A stretch of 5,357 nucleotides of DNA. It comes from Candidatus Bathyarchaeota archaeon. Its GTDB lineage: Archaea; Thermoproteota; Bathyarchaeia; TCS64. The notes beneath the pieces were generated by a model. The model ran no database searches. It was not told the origin of the DNA and saw only the letters and a list, made by a program, of their open reading frames with translations. Both the position numbers and the translations under genes were made by a program. Shown piece by piece: positions 1 to 5,357 of this stretch. Positions within the stretch are counted from its first letter, which is position 1. Every line of letters begins with the position of its first letter. Location of the stretch: positions 1-5,357 of the forward strand of contig JAFGTA010000172.1 of the NCBI GenBank assembly GCA_016934355.1, given 5' to 3'.

Positions 1-1
1 C

Positions 2-79
2 ACCTCCCTCATTGAGGTTCAGGCTATACTGGATCGGGTTCACAAAGACGGGCCGCATATGTTCTTCAGCGAGAAGTGA
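2..79 (+). CDS. C-terminal fragment of an unidentified protein (partial, enters from the left edge)
   Basis: Frame 2 is open from the window edge to a TGA at 77-79 and gives 25 residues, beginning TSLIEVQAILDRV and ending GPHMFFSEK. The stretch reads like a real protein end: an amphipathic helix (LIEVQAILDRV) followed by a short polar tail, with codons like those of the neighbouring genes. The start and most of the gene lie outside the window, and I cannot name the family. Frame 3 is also open here (to base 203), but its translation is rich in Arg, Thr and Ser and looks like noise. If the fragment is real, the gene is co-directional with the PPOX gene and separated from it by 154 bases. No T-rich terminator is visible after the stop. 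The call rests on only 25 codons. Confidence 0.45.
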   Translation, partial: TSLIEVQAILDRVHKDGPHMFFSEK

Positions 80-200
80 GGCACAGAAAGCAATCAGATC
101 GAAGTTTGAGAACCAGGTTAGCAGGCAAACATGTGCCCGCCCCCGCACCACGGCTACACATCTCACACATAAAGTTCATGGGAGAGCTGGAGGGTCCAGA

Positions 201-211
201 TAACCTAATAT
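201..211 (+). promoter_or_regulatory. Weak candidate archaeal TATA-like element for the PPOX gene
   Basis: The AT-rich sequence TAACCTAATAT stands out in a GC-rich stretch. It is centred about 28 bases before the ATG at 234. That is roughly the TATA-to-start spacing expected if transcription begins at or next to the start codon (a leaderless mRNA). No convincing Shine-Dalgarno precedes the ATG, which fits a leaderless gene. The match to a TTTATA-type box is poor, so this is only a candidate. Another AT-rich patch (ACATAAAGTT, 167-176) is an alternative that would give a longer leader. Confidence 0.28.
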
Positions 212-233
212 CTGCTCGGGAGCGGGTAGAACC

Positions 234-731
234 ATGCCCGGCATCCACATGAGGAGGAAGGACAAGGAGGTCACCGACCACGCTGAGCTCGTCAAGCCCC
301 TGAAGGAGGCGGACTACGTCACGCTGGCCCTGTGCAGAGACAACGTCCCATACATAGCGACCCTGAGCCACGGCTACGACGAGGCCAACAAACGCATCTA
401 CTTCCACTGCGCCAGAGAGGGAAAGAAGGTGGACATCCTCCGGGACAACCCCGTCGTCTGGGGGCAGGCGCTGATCGACGGCGGGTACCAGCAGGGCAGC
501 TGCGACCACCTGTACCACACCACCCAGTTCAATGGCGTCGTATCCTTCGTCGAGAACTACGAGGAGAAGAGGCGGGCGCTGGAGATCATGGTAAGGCAGC
601 TCGACGACAACCCCGGGGACATCATTGAGAGACAGATGAAGCCGGGCAGCGTCTCAAAGGTGCACGTCGGCCGAATCGACATCGTTGAGATGACGGGTAA
701 AAAGGCGGAAAAAATCATCGTATCGCTTTAG
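234..731 (+). CDS. Pyridoxamine 5'-phosphate oxidase-like (PPOX/Nim-type) flavin-binding protein
   Basis: This 165-residue protein has the split beta-barrel flavin-binding fold of the PPOX superfamily. It most resembles the Nim/COG3467 group, named for 5-nitroimidazole resistance proteins. Visible family marks are the N-terminal MRRKDKEVTD motif (residues 6-15), the strand YVTLALCRDNVPYIATLSHGYD (28-49, GYD as a landmark) and the cofactor-phosphate region YFHCAREGKKVDILRDNP (56-73). The late segment EEKRRALEIMVRQL (110-123) is the usual Ek-AL helix. Length is typical for the group. Members bind FMN or related cofactors and are probably cytosolic reductases, but the substrate here is unknown and drug resistance should not be assumed. 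There is no signal peptide or membrane segment. ATG 234 is the longest start; ATG 249, where MRRKD begins, is a real alternative because many relatives start exactly there. The gene faces truD tail to tail across 86 bases, and its codons are strongly C-ending (10 of 12 Ile codons are ATC). Confidence 0.9.
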   Translation: MPGIHMRRKDKEVTDHAELVKPLKEADYVTLALCRDNVPYIATLSHGYDEANKRIYFHCAREGKKVDILRDNPVVWGQALIDGGYQQGSCDHLYHTTQFNGVVSFVENYEEKRRALEIMVRQLDDNPGDIIERQMKPGSVSKVHVGRIDIVEMTGKKAEKIIVSL

Positions 732-743
732 AGCCGTCTCAAC

Positions 744-773
744 TGGTGGCAGGGATCGCCGCCACGATCTTTT
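744..773 (+). terminator. Hairpin plus T-run after the PPOX gene
   Basis: TGGTGGC (744-750) can pair with GCCGCCA (758-764), with one G-U pair and a 7-base loop, starting 13 bases after the PPOX stop. It is followed by CGATC and a TTTT run (770-773). An overlapping alternative stem pairs GATCG (754-758) with CGATC (765-769), directly abutting the T-run. Archaeal termination depends mainly on U-rich tracts, so the short T-run is modest support. On the opposite strand the hairpin is not followed by a T-run, so truD, whose stop is at 818-820, is less clearly served by it. Confidence 0.45.
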
Positions 774-817
774 GAATGAAAGTCTTCATGAAGAGGAACC
801 CCTCCGTATCCTCCAGT

Positions 818-1981
818 CTAGTCCTCTGGCTCTGTCTTCATGAACTCCCTGAGCAGGGTTGTGGCGAAACCGCCCTTGTGAAGCATGAAAGAAAGCTGGA
901 CCCCCCGGGGCGCCTCAGCCACCTCGATCCTGGGTATCAGCCTGCCCAGACGACGGGTACCGGTGACCCTCATACGCCTAAACGTCTCCAAGGACACCTC
1001 AGACTCCTCAAGTATCTCGGCTTCGAGGGCGGCTGCCTCGCCCAGCGGCTGGGACATCTTGTACCCGTACATTGGGGCCGTGAAACTGATCTCCTGGGCA
1101 TCGTACCGGGGCTGCTCGGCCCCAGGGTCATTCACCCAGAATATGCCGCCCGTATCGTGCTTCTTCGCTATGTCGCCCAGCAGCAGCCTGCCGAAGAGGC
1201 CGCGCCTCACCCTCTCGGCCAGATATCTGTTGCACAGGTGACTCTGATACGCCGAGATCAGGAGCTTCCTGAGCCACCTGTCGGTGAAAGTCTTTCGCCC
1301 GTGAAGTATATCCCAGCCCTCCTGCACGTTCTTGCCGCCTCTCCCGGTTCTCTGCTCGCCGTAGTAGTTGGGCAGCCCCTTCAGGTGGATCACTTCAGTT
1401 ATCCTCCTCGCGCTCTCGACGGCCAGGCTCGTGGGCATGCGTATGTCGGTGATCGTTACCTTGAACCTGTTACCTATGAGGTGGCCCGCCCTGAACTTGT
1501 TGCCGTGGAACTTGGCCCAGTTCACCTTGACGTCCAGGCTGCCCTCGATGAGTTCCACGGCGTCGCTGGGTCGCACGTCGTTCCTCTCGAAGAGCACGCT
1601 AAACGTCTGCGTGGTCACGGCGTACTTGTCCTTGAGCCCCGCGGTGCCTATGTTCTCGGGTCTGAGGCTGAAGAGCTCTGCCAGCTGGAGCTGCACGTCC
1701 CGGGTGGTCTGGTTCACCTTGGTTATGTTGACGTAGAGGTGGCTACCGACGCCCGAGGGCTCGTAGAGGGCAACCTCCTCGACCACGAAGTCCTCGGGGC
1801 GCGCCCTGATCCTGCCCCCTACACCCTCCAGTCCCTCGGTGATGTATGGGAGCGACAGGTCGAAGGGCGGCGGCTTCACCATTCTGTGATGTACCCCGCC
1901 TGGGTTATTGAAGTATTCGAAAAGGTTAACTCGCCCAGGGGGCGTGGCTCTGCGCCGTTGGCGTTCTTTCAACGACATCAT
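818..1981 (-). CDS. truD: tRNA pseudouridine synthase TruD (Pus7 family)
   Basis: TruD isomerises uridine to pseudouridine in tRNA, classically at position 13. Archaeal and eukaryotic (Pus7) members can have wider targets. The 387-residue translation shows the family motifs in order: RPEDFVVEE (61-69); IGTAGLKDKYAVTTQ (111-125), with D118 as the expected catalytic aspartate; HLIGNRFKV (167-175), with F173 at the conserved base-stacking position; LPNYYGEQRTG (203-213), opening the TRUD insertion domain; TAPMYGYKM (301-309); and FMLHKGGFATTLLREF (365-380). The gene is therefore complete and probably active. The start is uncertain. ATG 1981 (or 1978) has an AAGGA six to nine bases upstream. ATG 1882 (M34) instead gives the N-terminus usual for the family, without a 33-residue basic extension (LKERQRRR). 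No other start exists upstream before an in-frame TGA. The gene is convergent with the PPOX gene and divergent from the transporter operon. Identification is secure; only the start is in doubt. Confidence 0.95.
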   Translation of the reverse strand: MMSLKERQRRRATPPGRVNLFEYFNNPGGVHHRMVKPPPFDLSLPYITEGLEGVGGRIRARPEDFVVEEVALYEPSGVGSHLYVNITKVNQTTRDVQLQLAELFSLRPENIGTAGLKDKYAVTTQTFSVLFERNDVRPSDAVELIEGSLDVKVNWAKFHGNKFRAGHLIGNRFKVTITDIRMPTSLAVESARRITEVIHLKGLPNYYGEQRTGRGGKNVQEGWDILHGRKTFTDRWLRKLLISAYQSHLCNRYLAERVRRGLFGRLLLGDIAKKHDTGGIFWVNDPGAEQPRYDAQEISFTAPMYGYKMSQPLGEAAALEAEILEESEVSLETFRRMRVTGTRRLGRLIPRIEVAEAPRGVQLSFMLHKGGFATTLLREFMKTEPED

Positions 1982-1997
1982 GATAAGTCCTTGAAAG
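1966..1997. repeat. 32-bp imperfect palindrome covering the TruD start
   Basis: The arms CTTTCAA (1966-1972) and TTGAAAG (1991-1997) are perfect reverse complements. Inside them, after one mismatch on each side, GAC (1974-1976) and GTC (1987-1989) also pair. The centre contains the small palindrome ATCATGAT (1977-1984). In the truD mRNA this forms a 7-bp stem plus 3 inner pairs. The AAGGA ribosome-binding candidate sits partly in the stem and the AUG lies in the loop. In DNA it could equally be a dimeric regulator site. The outer stem has only two G-C pairs, so its stability is limited. Confidence 0.5.
1988..1992 (-). promoter_or_regulatory. Candidate ribosome binding site for the long TruD start
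   Basis: On the minus strand AAGGA lies six bases before ATG 1981 and nine before ATG 1978, a normal Shine-Dalgarno spacing. It is the main reason to keep the long start. The competing start at 1882 has only a weak GGCGGGG ten or so bases upstream. Confidence 0.4.
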
Positions 1998-2069
1998 CGG
2001 TGTCTCTCCCCGTAGCATCATACCCGTTTTCCCATCAAGTTGAAGATACCAGTAACTCGGTGTTTTTTC

Positions 2070-2137
2070 GGGATAAGTTGTAATGGTGTAAATTTGTGTG
2101 ATGGGGTGGTAGTATGTGGGTAGTTTATGGTTGTTGG
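2070..2137. other. 68-base tract with no cytosine on the + strand
   Basis: From 2070 to 2137 the + strand has 28 G, 27 T, 13 A and no C. That is extreme strand asymmetry inside otherwise GC-balanced DNA, and the next bases remain C-poor to about 2156. It includes clustered G pairs and triplets (GGGGTGG at 2103-2109, GGG at 2118-2120) that could at most support a two-tier G-quadruplex. No reading frame in it looks protein-like. It lies just upstream of the transporter promoter. The composition is certain; any function is unknown. Confidence 0.6.
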
Positions 2138-2173
2138 CTTGCATGGCGTTGTGGAAAATTGGCCTAGAATCTC

Positions 2174-2181
2174 CTTTATAC
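2174..2181 (+). promoter_or_regulatory. Archaeal TATA box for the ABC transporter operon
   Basis: CTTTATAC closely matches the archaeal TTTATA-type box. The usual distance of about 25-27 bases from box centre to transcription start predicts initiation near 2204. That leaves a leader of only some 13 bases before the TTG at 2217. The short leader fits the lack of a Shine-Dalgarno in front of that gene. An in-frame TAG at 2187-2189 rules out a much longer protein. Confidence 0.6.
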
Positions 2182-2216
2182 TTGAGTAGACTCAGATTAA
2201 CAGCCAGTGTGTTGTT

Positions 2217-4040
2217 TTGGCCGGTTATAATCCCTCAGATTGGGAGCTTACGAAGAGACTGTTAAGCTACATGAAGCCCTTTATGGGTGTCTTCATCGGG
2301 ATAGTGCTTACCGCTTTTGGGAGACACGGCATTTTCGCGTTAATTGCGCCGCTCATCGTTGCACTGATAATTGACTATGTTCTGGTGCCTGTTCCGGGTA
2401 ACACCCACTGGTTCATCGAGTTGGTGAAAAACTGGACGGGTGTAACGGATCCGACCGGACTTCTACTCATTCTATGCGGCATCATAGTCGCACTGGCCAT
2501 GATACGAGGCGTCTTCCACGTGGTTCACATCACGTTACGTGCCACGCTGAGCCAAAACATACTGCGTGTGATGAGGCGAGACTTCTACTACGCCCTCATC
2601 AACAAGTCGTTCACATACCTCGATAAGGTGATGTCGGGGCAGATCATAAGCAGGGTCACCAGCGACTTGGGGGCCGTGGATCTGTTCTACAGTGAAACGG
2701 TGCGTGAGATATTCAGGCATGGGATGCAGTTCTTCTTCACGTTATACATACTCTACCTGATTGACCCCCGAATAACCCTGATCTGCTGCATCCCGCTCCC
2801 ATTCATTTTCCTCAGCACCAATCTCTACTCAAGCAGGATAAGCAGCTACCTGAGCAGATCGAAAAACCAGTTCGGTGACCTGAACAACGTGCTGGTGGAA
2901 GGCATCGTAGGCCACAAGCTCATAAAGACCCATGGGATGGAAGACAGCTTCCTTGAGAGGTTCAGCGATCAGAACAGGGGATACGTGGACACTAGCCTTC
3001 AGGCCGCGTTGATCCAGAACCTGTATGGCCCAAGCAGCGCATTCATGGTTGCCGTAGGCGTCGCCCTCATCATATTCTATGGAGGCCAAGAGGCATCCAC
3101 GGGACGCTTAACTATCGGTGAGCTGGTGCTCTTTGGTACATACTTCGTCCAGCTCGTGGGGCCCATGAGGATGTTCGCCCGCCTGATCATGTTCTACAAG
3201 GATGCGATAGCCAGCGCGAGACGAGTCTTCGAGGTAATAGACGTCGGGGAGGACGTGAAAGAGGCTGCGAACCCAGTTAAGCTCAAGATAAACGGAGAAA
3301 TCGAGTACAAGGACGTATCATTCGGATACGGCGAGGAAAAGGAGACGCTCCAGGACATAAACCTGAGGATAACGCCATCGGAGCAGGTGGCTCTCATGGG
3401 CTATGTGGGCTCAGGGAAGACTACTCTGGCGGAGCTTGTTCCCCGGTTCTATGACGTGTCATCTGGCTCTGTGATGATAGACGGGGTCGACGTGCGCGAG
3501 ATAGGGCTCAAGAGTCTCCGCAGACAGGTTGGGATAGTGCTGCAGGATGTGTTCATCTTCTCGAATACCATCAAGGGAAACATCAGCTACGGTAAACCAG
3601 ATGCCACCGATGAAGAGATCGTGGAGGCGGCCAAGGCGGCTCAGATCCATGAGTACATCATGACACTGCCGCAGGGCTATAAGACCGTGGTGGGGGAACG
3701 GGGAGTAACGTTGTCAGGGGGGCAACGCCAGAGGGTCTCGATAGCCAGAACATTGTTGACGGACCCAAGGATCTTGATACTGGATGACTCGACGAGCAAC
3801 GTGGACGCCCATACAGAGGCGTTGATAAGGCTAGCCATAGAGAACCTCCGCGAAAACCGCACCGCGTTGATCATCACCCAGCGTGCGTCAACATGCGAGA
3901 CAGCCGACAAAGTAGTCGTCATGGATAAAGGCAGGATAATAGCCCAGGGAAGACACAGAGAGTTGCTCAAGTCGAGCACCGAGTACAGGCTCCTCATCGA
4001 GTCACAGGCATTGAACATGGGCACCGGAGGCGACGACTGA
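2217..4040 (+). CDS. ABC exporter half-transporter, degenerate (non-catalytic) subunit of a heterodimer
   Basis: The 607 residues have the classic exporter layout: an elbow helix (about 7-20), six membrane helices (roughly 22-55, 82-105, 163-183, 186-203, 268-289, 300-325) with the coupling segment SRVTSD (145-150), then an ATPase domain. ATPase motifs are A-loop Y371, Walker A GYVGSGKT (395-402), Q-loop Q443, signature LSGGQ (499-503), Walker B ILILD (519-523) and D-loop STSNVD (525-530). The catalytic glutamate position holds D524, and the switch histidine is Q555 (in ITQRAST). These two changes mark the degenerate half of asymmetric exporters of the TM287/288, BmrCD and LmrCD kind. The intact signature would complete the partner's active site. 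The start is TTG 2217: an in-frame stop lies ten codons upstream, and the next ATG (residue 19) would remove the elbow helix. Its stop overlaps the next gene by one base. Sequence does not reveal the substrate. Ile codon ATA is more frequent here than in the PPOX gene. Confidence 0.93.
   Translation: MAGYNPSDWELTKRLLSYMKPFMGVFIGIVLTAFGRHGIFALIAPLIVALIIDYVLVPVPGNTHWFIELVKNWTGVTDPTGLLLILCGIIVALAMIRGVFHVVHITLRATLSQNILRVMRRDFYYALINKSFTYLDKVMSGQIISRVTSDLGAVDLFYSETVREIFRHGMQFFFTLYILYLIDPRITLICCIPLPFIFLSTNLYSSRISSYLSRSKNQFGDLNNVLVEGIVGHKLIKTHGMEDSFLERFSDQNRGYVDTSLQAALIQNLYGPSSAFMVAVGVALIIFYGGQEASTGRLTIGELVLFGTYFVQLVGPMRMFARLIMFYKDAIASARRVFEVIDVGEDVKEAANPVKLKINGEIEYKDVSFGYGEEKETLQDINLRITPSEQVALMGYVGSGKTTLAELVPRFYDVSSGSVMIDGVDVREIGLKSLRRQVGIVLQDVFIFSNTIKGNISYGKPDATDEEIVEAAKAAQIHEYIMTLPQGYKTVVGERGVTLSGGQRQRVSIARTLLTDPRILILDDSTSNVDAHTEALIRLAIENLRENRTALIITQRASTCETADKVVVMDKGRIIAQGRHRELLKSSTEYRLLIESQALNMGTGGDD
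4026..4030 (+). promoter_or_regulatory. Strong Shine-Dalgarno for the second ABC subunit, inside the first gene
   Basis: GGAGG (within CGGAGGCGA) lies nine bases before ATG 4040, inside the last codons of the upstream gene. It fixes the start of the second subunit. With the overlapping TGATG stop/start, it suggests translationally coupled production of both subunits. The first gene of the operon has no such site. Confidence 0.75.
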
Positions 4041-5357
4041 TGGCCGAGTACGTTGATAGATACGACATAGGGTCACTGGAGTCCACTGTCCGCAAGTATG
4101 GCGACCTTGAGATCGTTAAGAGGATCATAACGAAATACATGCTCAGGTACAAGGCGCTCGTAGGCTTGGAGCTTGTCCTCGTCTTCATGAAGATGATAAC
4201 GGTTCTCGCCGGCCCCTACCTCTACAAGGTGGTGCTGGACGTCTACATAACCAAGACGCAGGCTCCCGGTGATGCGTGGTTAGCTGCTCTCATTCAACGT
4301 CTCACAATAAGCATCACAGGCACCTCGGAGCCCTCATACGTGAGTCTACTCCTAGTATCCGCGTTAATCTACACCGCCATCGCGTTGGTGCAGTGGGTGA
4401 TCACGAGCACTCAGCAGTACTATGTCGAGAAGCTGGGACTTCTGGTCATCGCCGACATCAGATCGGACTTCTTCAGCCACATCAACAGCCTATCCCAGCG
4501 ATTCTTCGAATACGGCAACACGGGTAGGCTGGTCTCACGGGTCACCAACGACGCCGAGGCGTTGAAGAAGATACTCTCGACGGGCGTCATCGGGCTGGTA
4601 TCCGACCTGATAATGGCGATATCGGTGATACTGATCATGCTATACATCGACACTCAACTCACCCTAATCGCGTTACTGATCGCCCCGATTCTAGCCCTCA
4701 CAAGCAGGGTGTTTCAGGGATGGATAAAGGAGGCCTGGAGAACCGCGAGGAGAAACGTGGCTTCACTCACAGGAAAGGTACAGGACCTGATGTATGGCGC
4801 AAAGCTCACAAAATCGCTTGTACAGGAGGATAGAAGCCTAAGGGAGTTCGACGCGGTAAACGAGCAGAACATGCAGACCCAGATACGGGCTGAGACCATC
4901 TCGGTAGCCTACAGCAGCGTAGCGACGGTTCTGGGCAGCGTAATGACTGCAGCCATATGGTACCTTGGCGGGGCAAAGGTTCTGGGCGCCACACACACCA
5001 TCGGAGACCTCGTAGCATTCAGCAACTACTCCGAGACATTCTTCACACCCATACAGAACCTCGCCATGATGTACGGGGACATCCAGAGCGCGTTAGCGGG
5101 AGCCGAGAGAATATTCACCATCCTAGACCATGAGCCGGAGATACTGGAGAGTATTAACCCCGTCCATCTCGACGAGATGAAGGGCGAGATCAAGTTTGAC
5201 GACGTCAGCTTCAGCTACATACCGGATCAACCTGTCCTAAAGCACATCAAACTAGACATCGAACCCGGTGAGAAGGTCGCCATATTTGGCCCAACCGGCT
5301 CAGGTAAATCCACAATAATCAACCTCCTGGGACGGTTCTACGACCCGGATGAGGGAA
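4040..5357 (+). CDS. ABC exporter half-transporter, second subunit (partial, runs off the right edge)
   Basis: The frame is open from ATG 4040 to the window end, giving 439 codons of an expected 600 or so. It has a polar N-terminus (1-35) and six predicted membrane helices (about 37-68, 100-122, 180-202, 205-222, 286-309, 321-345). The coupling segment SRVTND (166-171) is followed by a cytoplasmic helical region with RVFQGWIKEAWRTARRN (223-239). The ATPase domain begins at about 383 with A-loop Y393 in FSY and a fully canonical Walker A, GPTGSGKST (417-425). The sequence ends at FYDPDEG, before the Q-loop, signature, Walker B and H-loop. Those motifs should include the catalytic Glu and His that the first subunit lacks, but this cannot be seen here. 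The TGATG overlap and internal GGAGG tie it to the upstream gene as the partner of a membrane heterodimer. The loop between the first two helices (70-99) is longer than in the first subunit. Confidence 0.92.
   Translation, partial: MAEYVDRYDIGSLESTVRKYGDLEIVKRIITKYMLRYKALVGLELVLVFMKMITVLAGPYLYKVVLDVYITKTQAPGDAWLAALIQRLTISITGTSEPSYVSLLLVSALIYTAIALVQWVITSTQQYYVEKLGLLVIADIRSDFFSHINSLSQRFFEYGNTGRLVSRVTNDAEALKKILSTGVIGLVSDLIMAISVILIMLYIDTQLTLIALLIAPILALTSRVFQGWIKEAWRTARRNVASLTGKVQDLMYGAKLTKSLVQEDRSLREFDAVNEQNMQTQIRAETISVAYSSVATVLGSVMTAAIWYLGGAKVLGATHTIGDLVAFSNYSETFFTPIQNLAMMYGDIQSALAGAERIFTILDHEPEILESINPVHLDEMKGEIKFDDVSFSYIPDQPVLKHIKLDIEPGEKVAIFGPTGSGKSTIINLLGRFYDPDEG

Larger units (their letters stand above)
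1982..2216. other. Divergent intergenic region between truD and the ABC transporter operon
   Basis: This stretch of 235 bases separates two divergent genes (334 bases if TruD starts at 1882). It holds, in order: the right arm of the palindrome at the TruD start, an unremarkable mixed segment with a T6 run (2063-2068), the C-free tract (2070-2137), and a TTTATA box for the transporter operon. A minus-strand reading frame of 72 codons (1926-2144) crosses it. It overlaps the truD N-terminus and its composition simply mirrors the G/T-rich tract, so I do not call it a gene. I found no convincing TATA box for truD. Confidence 0.6.

Noticed and set aside
80..233. Search for a tRNA, small RNA or extra gene between the left fragment and the PPOX gene
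   Set aside because: I saw no tRNA-like T-loop, strong hairpin with a T-run, or protein-like frame. The frame open to 203 is Arg/Thr-rich and lacks an RBS.
66..518. A 150-codon minus-strand frame over the PPOX gene
   Set aside because: It is antisense to a clear PPOX-family protein and shows a Val/Leu/Asp-rich mirror composition with no motif.
1966..1997. CRISPR repeat, because TTGAAAG is a common end of archaeal repeats
   Set aside because: There is one copy only, with no regularly spaced repeats on either side, and no cas gene is visible.
776..2083. A 435-codon + strand open frame lying antisense to truD
   Set aside because: It mirrors a strongly supported truD gene whose GC-rich third positions keep the opposite frame open. 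Its translation is rich in Leu, Gly, Pro, His and Arg, without recognisable domains.
1926..2144. A 72-codon minus-strand frame in the divergent intergenic region
   Set aside because: It overlaps the truD N-terminus in another frame, and its Thr/Tyr/Pro/Asn-rich start only reflects the C-free tract on the other strand. I saw no ribosome-binding site or family motif.
3691..3722. Possible G-quadruplex in the first transporter gene (runs of 5, 4 and 6 G)
   Set aside because: Only three G-runs of three or more are close together. They are explained by codons for the conserved GERG and LSGGQ region.
234..5357. A functional system linking the PPOX protein, TruD and the exporter (for example drug resistance)
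   Set aside because: The genes are on different strands with separate control, and truD is a housekeeping gene. A resistance role would rest only on the Nim family name and the generic exporter class.

Overview
The window looks archaeal, although nothing in it fixes the lineage. The TruD protein has the archaeal/eukaryotic-style TAGLKDKYAVTTQ catalytic motif. The first gene of the transporter operon has a TTTATA box and a TTG start without a Shine-Dalgarno (SD) sequence, while the second, internal gene has a clear GGAGG. That mix of SD-less first genes and SD-led internal genes is common in archaea. The DNA is moderately GC-rich and uses AGG/AGA arginine codons freely. A Thermoproteota or Bathyarchaeia-like lineage is a guess, not a demonstration.

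Layout from left to right: (1) bases 2-79 are probably the C-terminal end of a + strand gene that enters from outside the window. (2) Bases 234-731 (+) encode a small flavin-binding PPOX/Nim-type protein, followed by a hairpin and T-run that look like its terminator. (3) Bases 818-1981 (-) encode the tRNA pseudouridine synthase TruD, convergent with the PPOX gene. (4) Bases 1982-2216 are a divergent intergenic region. It holds a 68-base stretch with no C on the + strand and a TATA box for the next operon. An imperfect palindrome that overlaps the TruD start lies at its left edge. (5) Bases 2217-4040 (+) and 4040-window end (+) encode two ABC-exporter half-transporters, joined by a one-base TGATG overlap. 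The second is cut off just after its Walker A motif.

The two transporter genes almost certainly make one heterodimeric exporter. The first subunit has Asp in place of the catalytic Glu after Walker B, and Gln in place of the switch histidine. This is the pattern of the degenerate half of asymmetric ABC exporters. The second subunit should therefore carry the active ATPase residues, but these lie outside the window. The substrate cannot be told from sequence.

The PPOX protein, TruD and the exporter show no evident functional link. I see no mobile element, CRISPR array, tRNA or rRNA, and no clear sign of an undescribed multi-gene system. The most unusual local signals are the C-free tract and the hairpin that places the TruD ribosome-binding site in a stem and its start codon in the loop.
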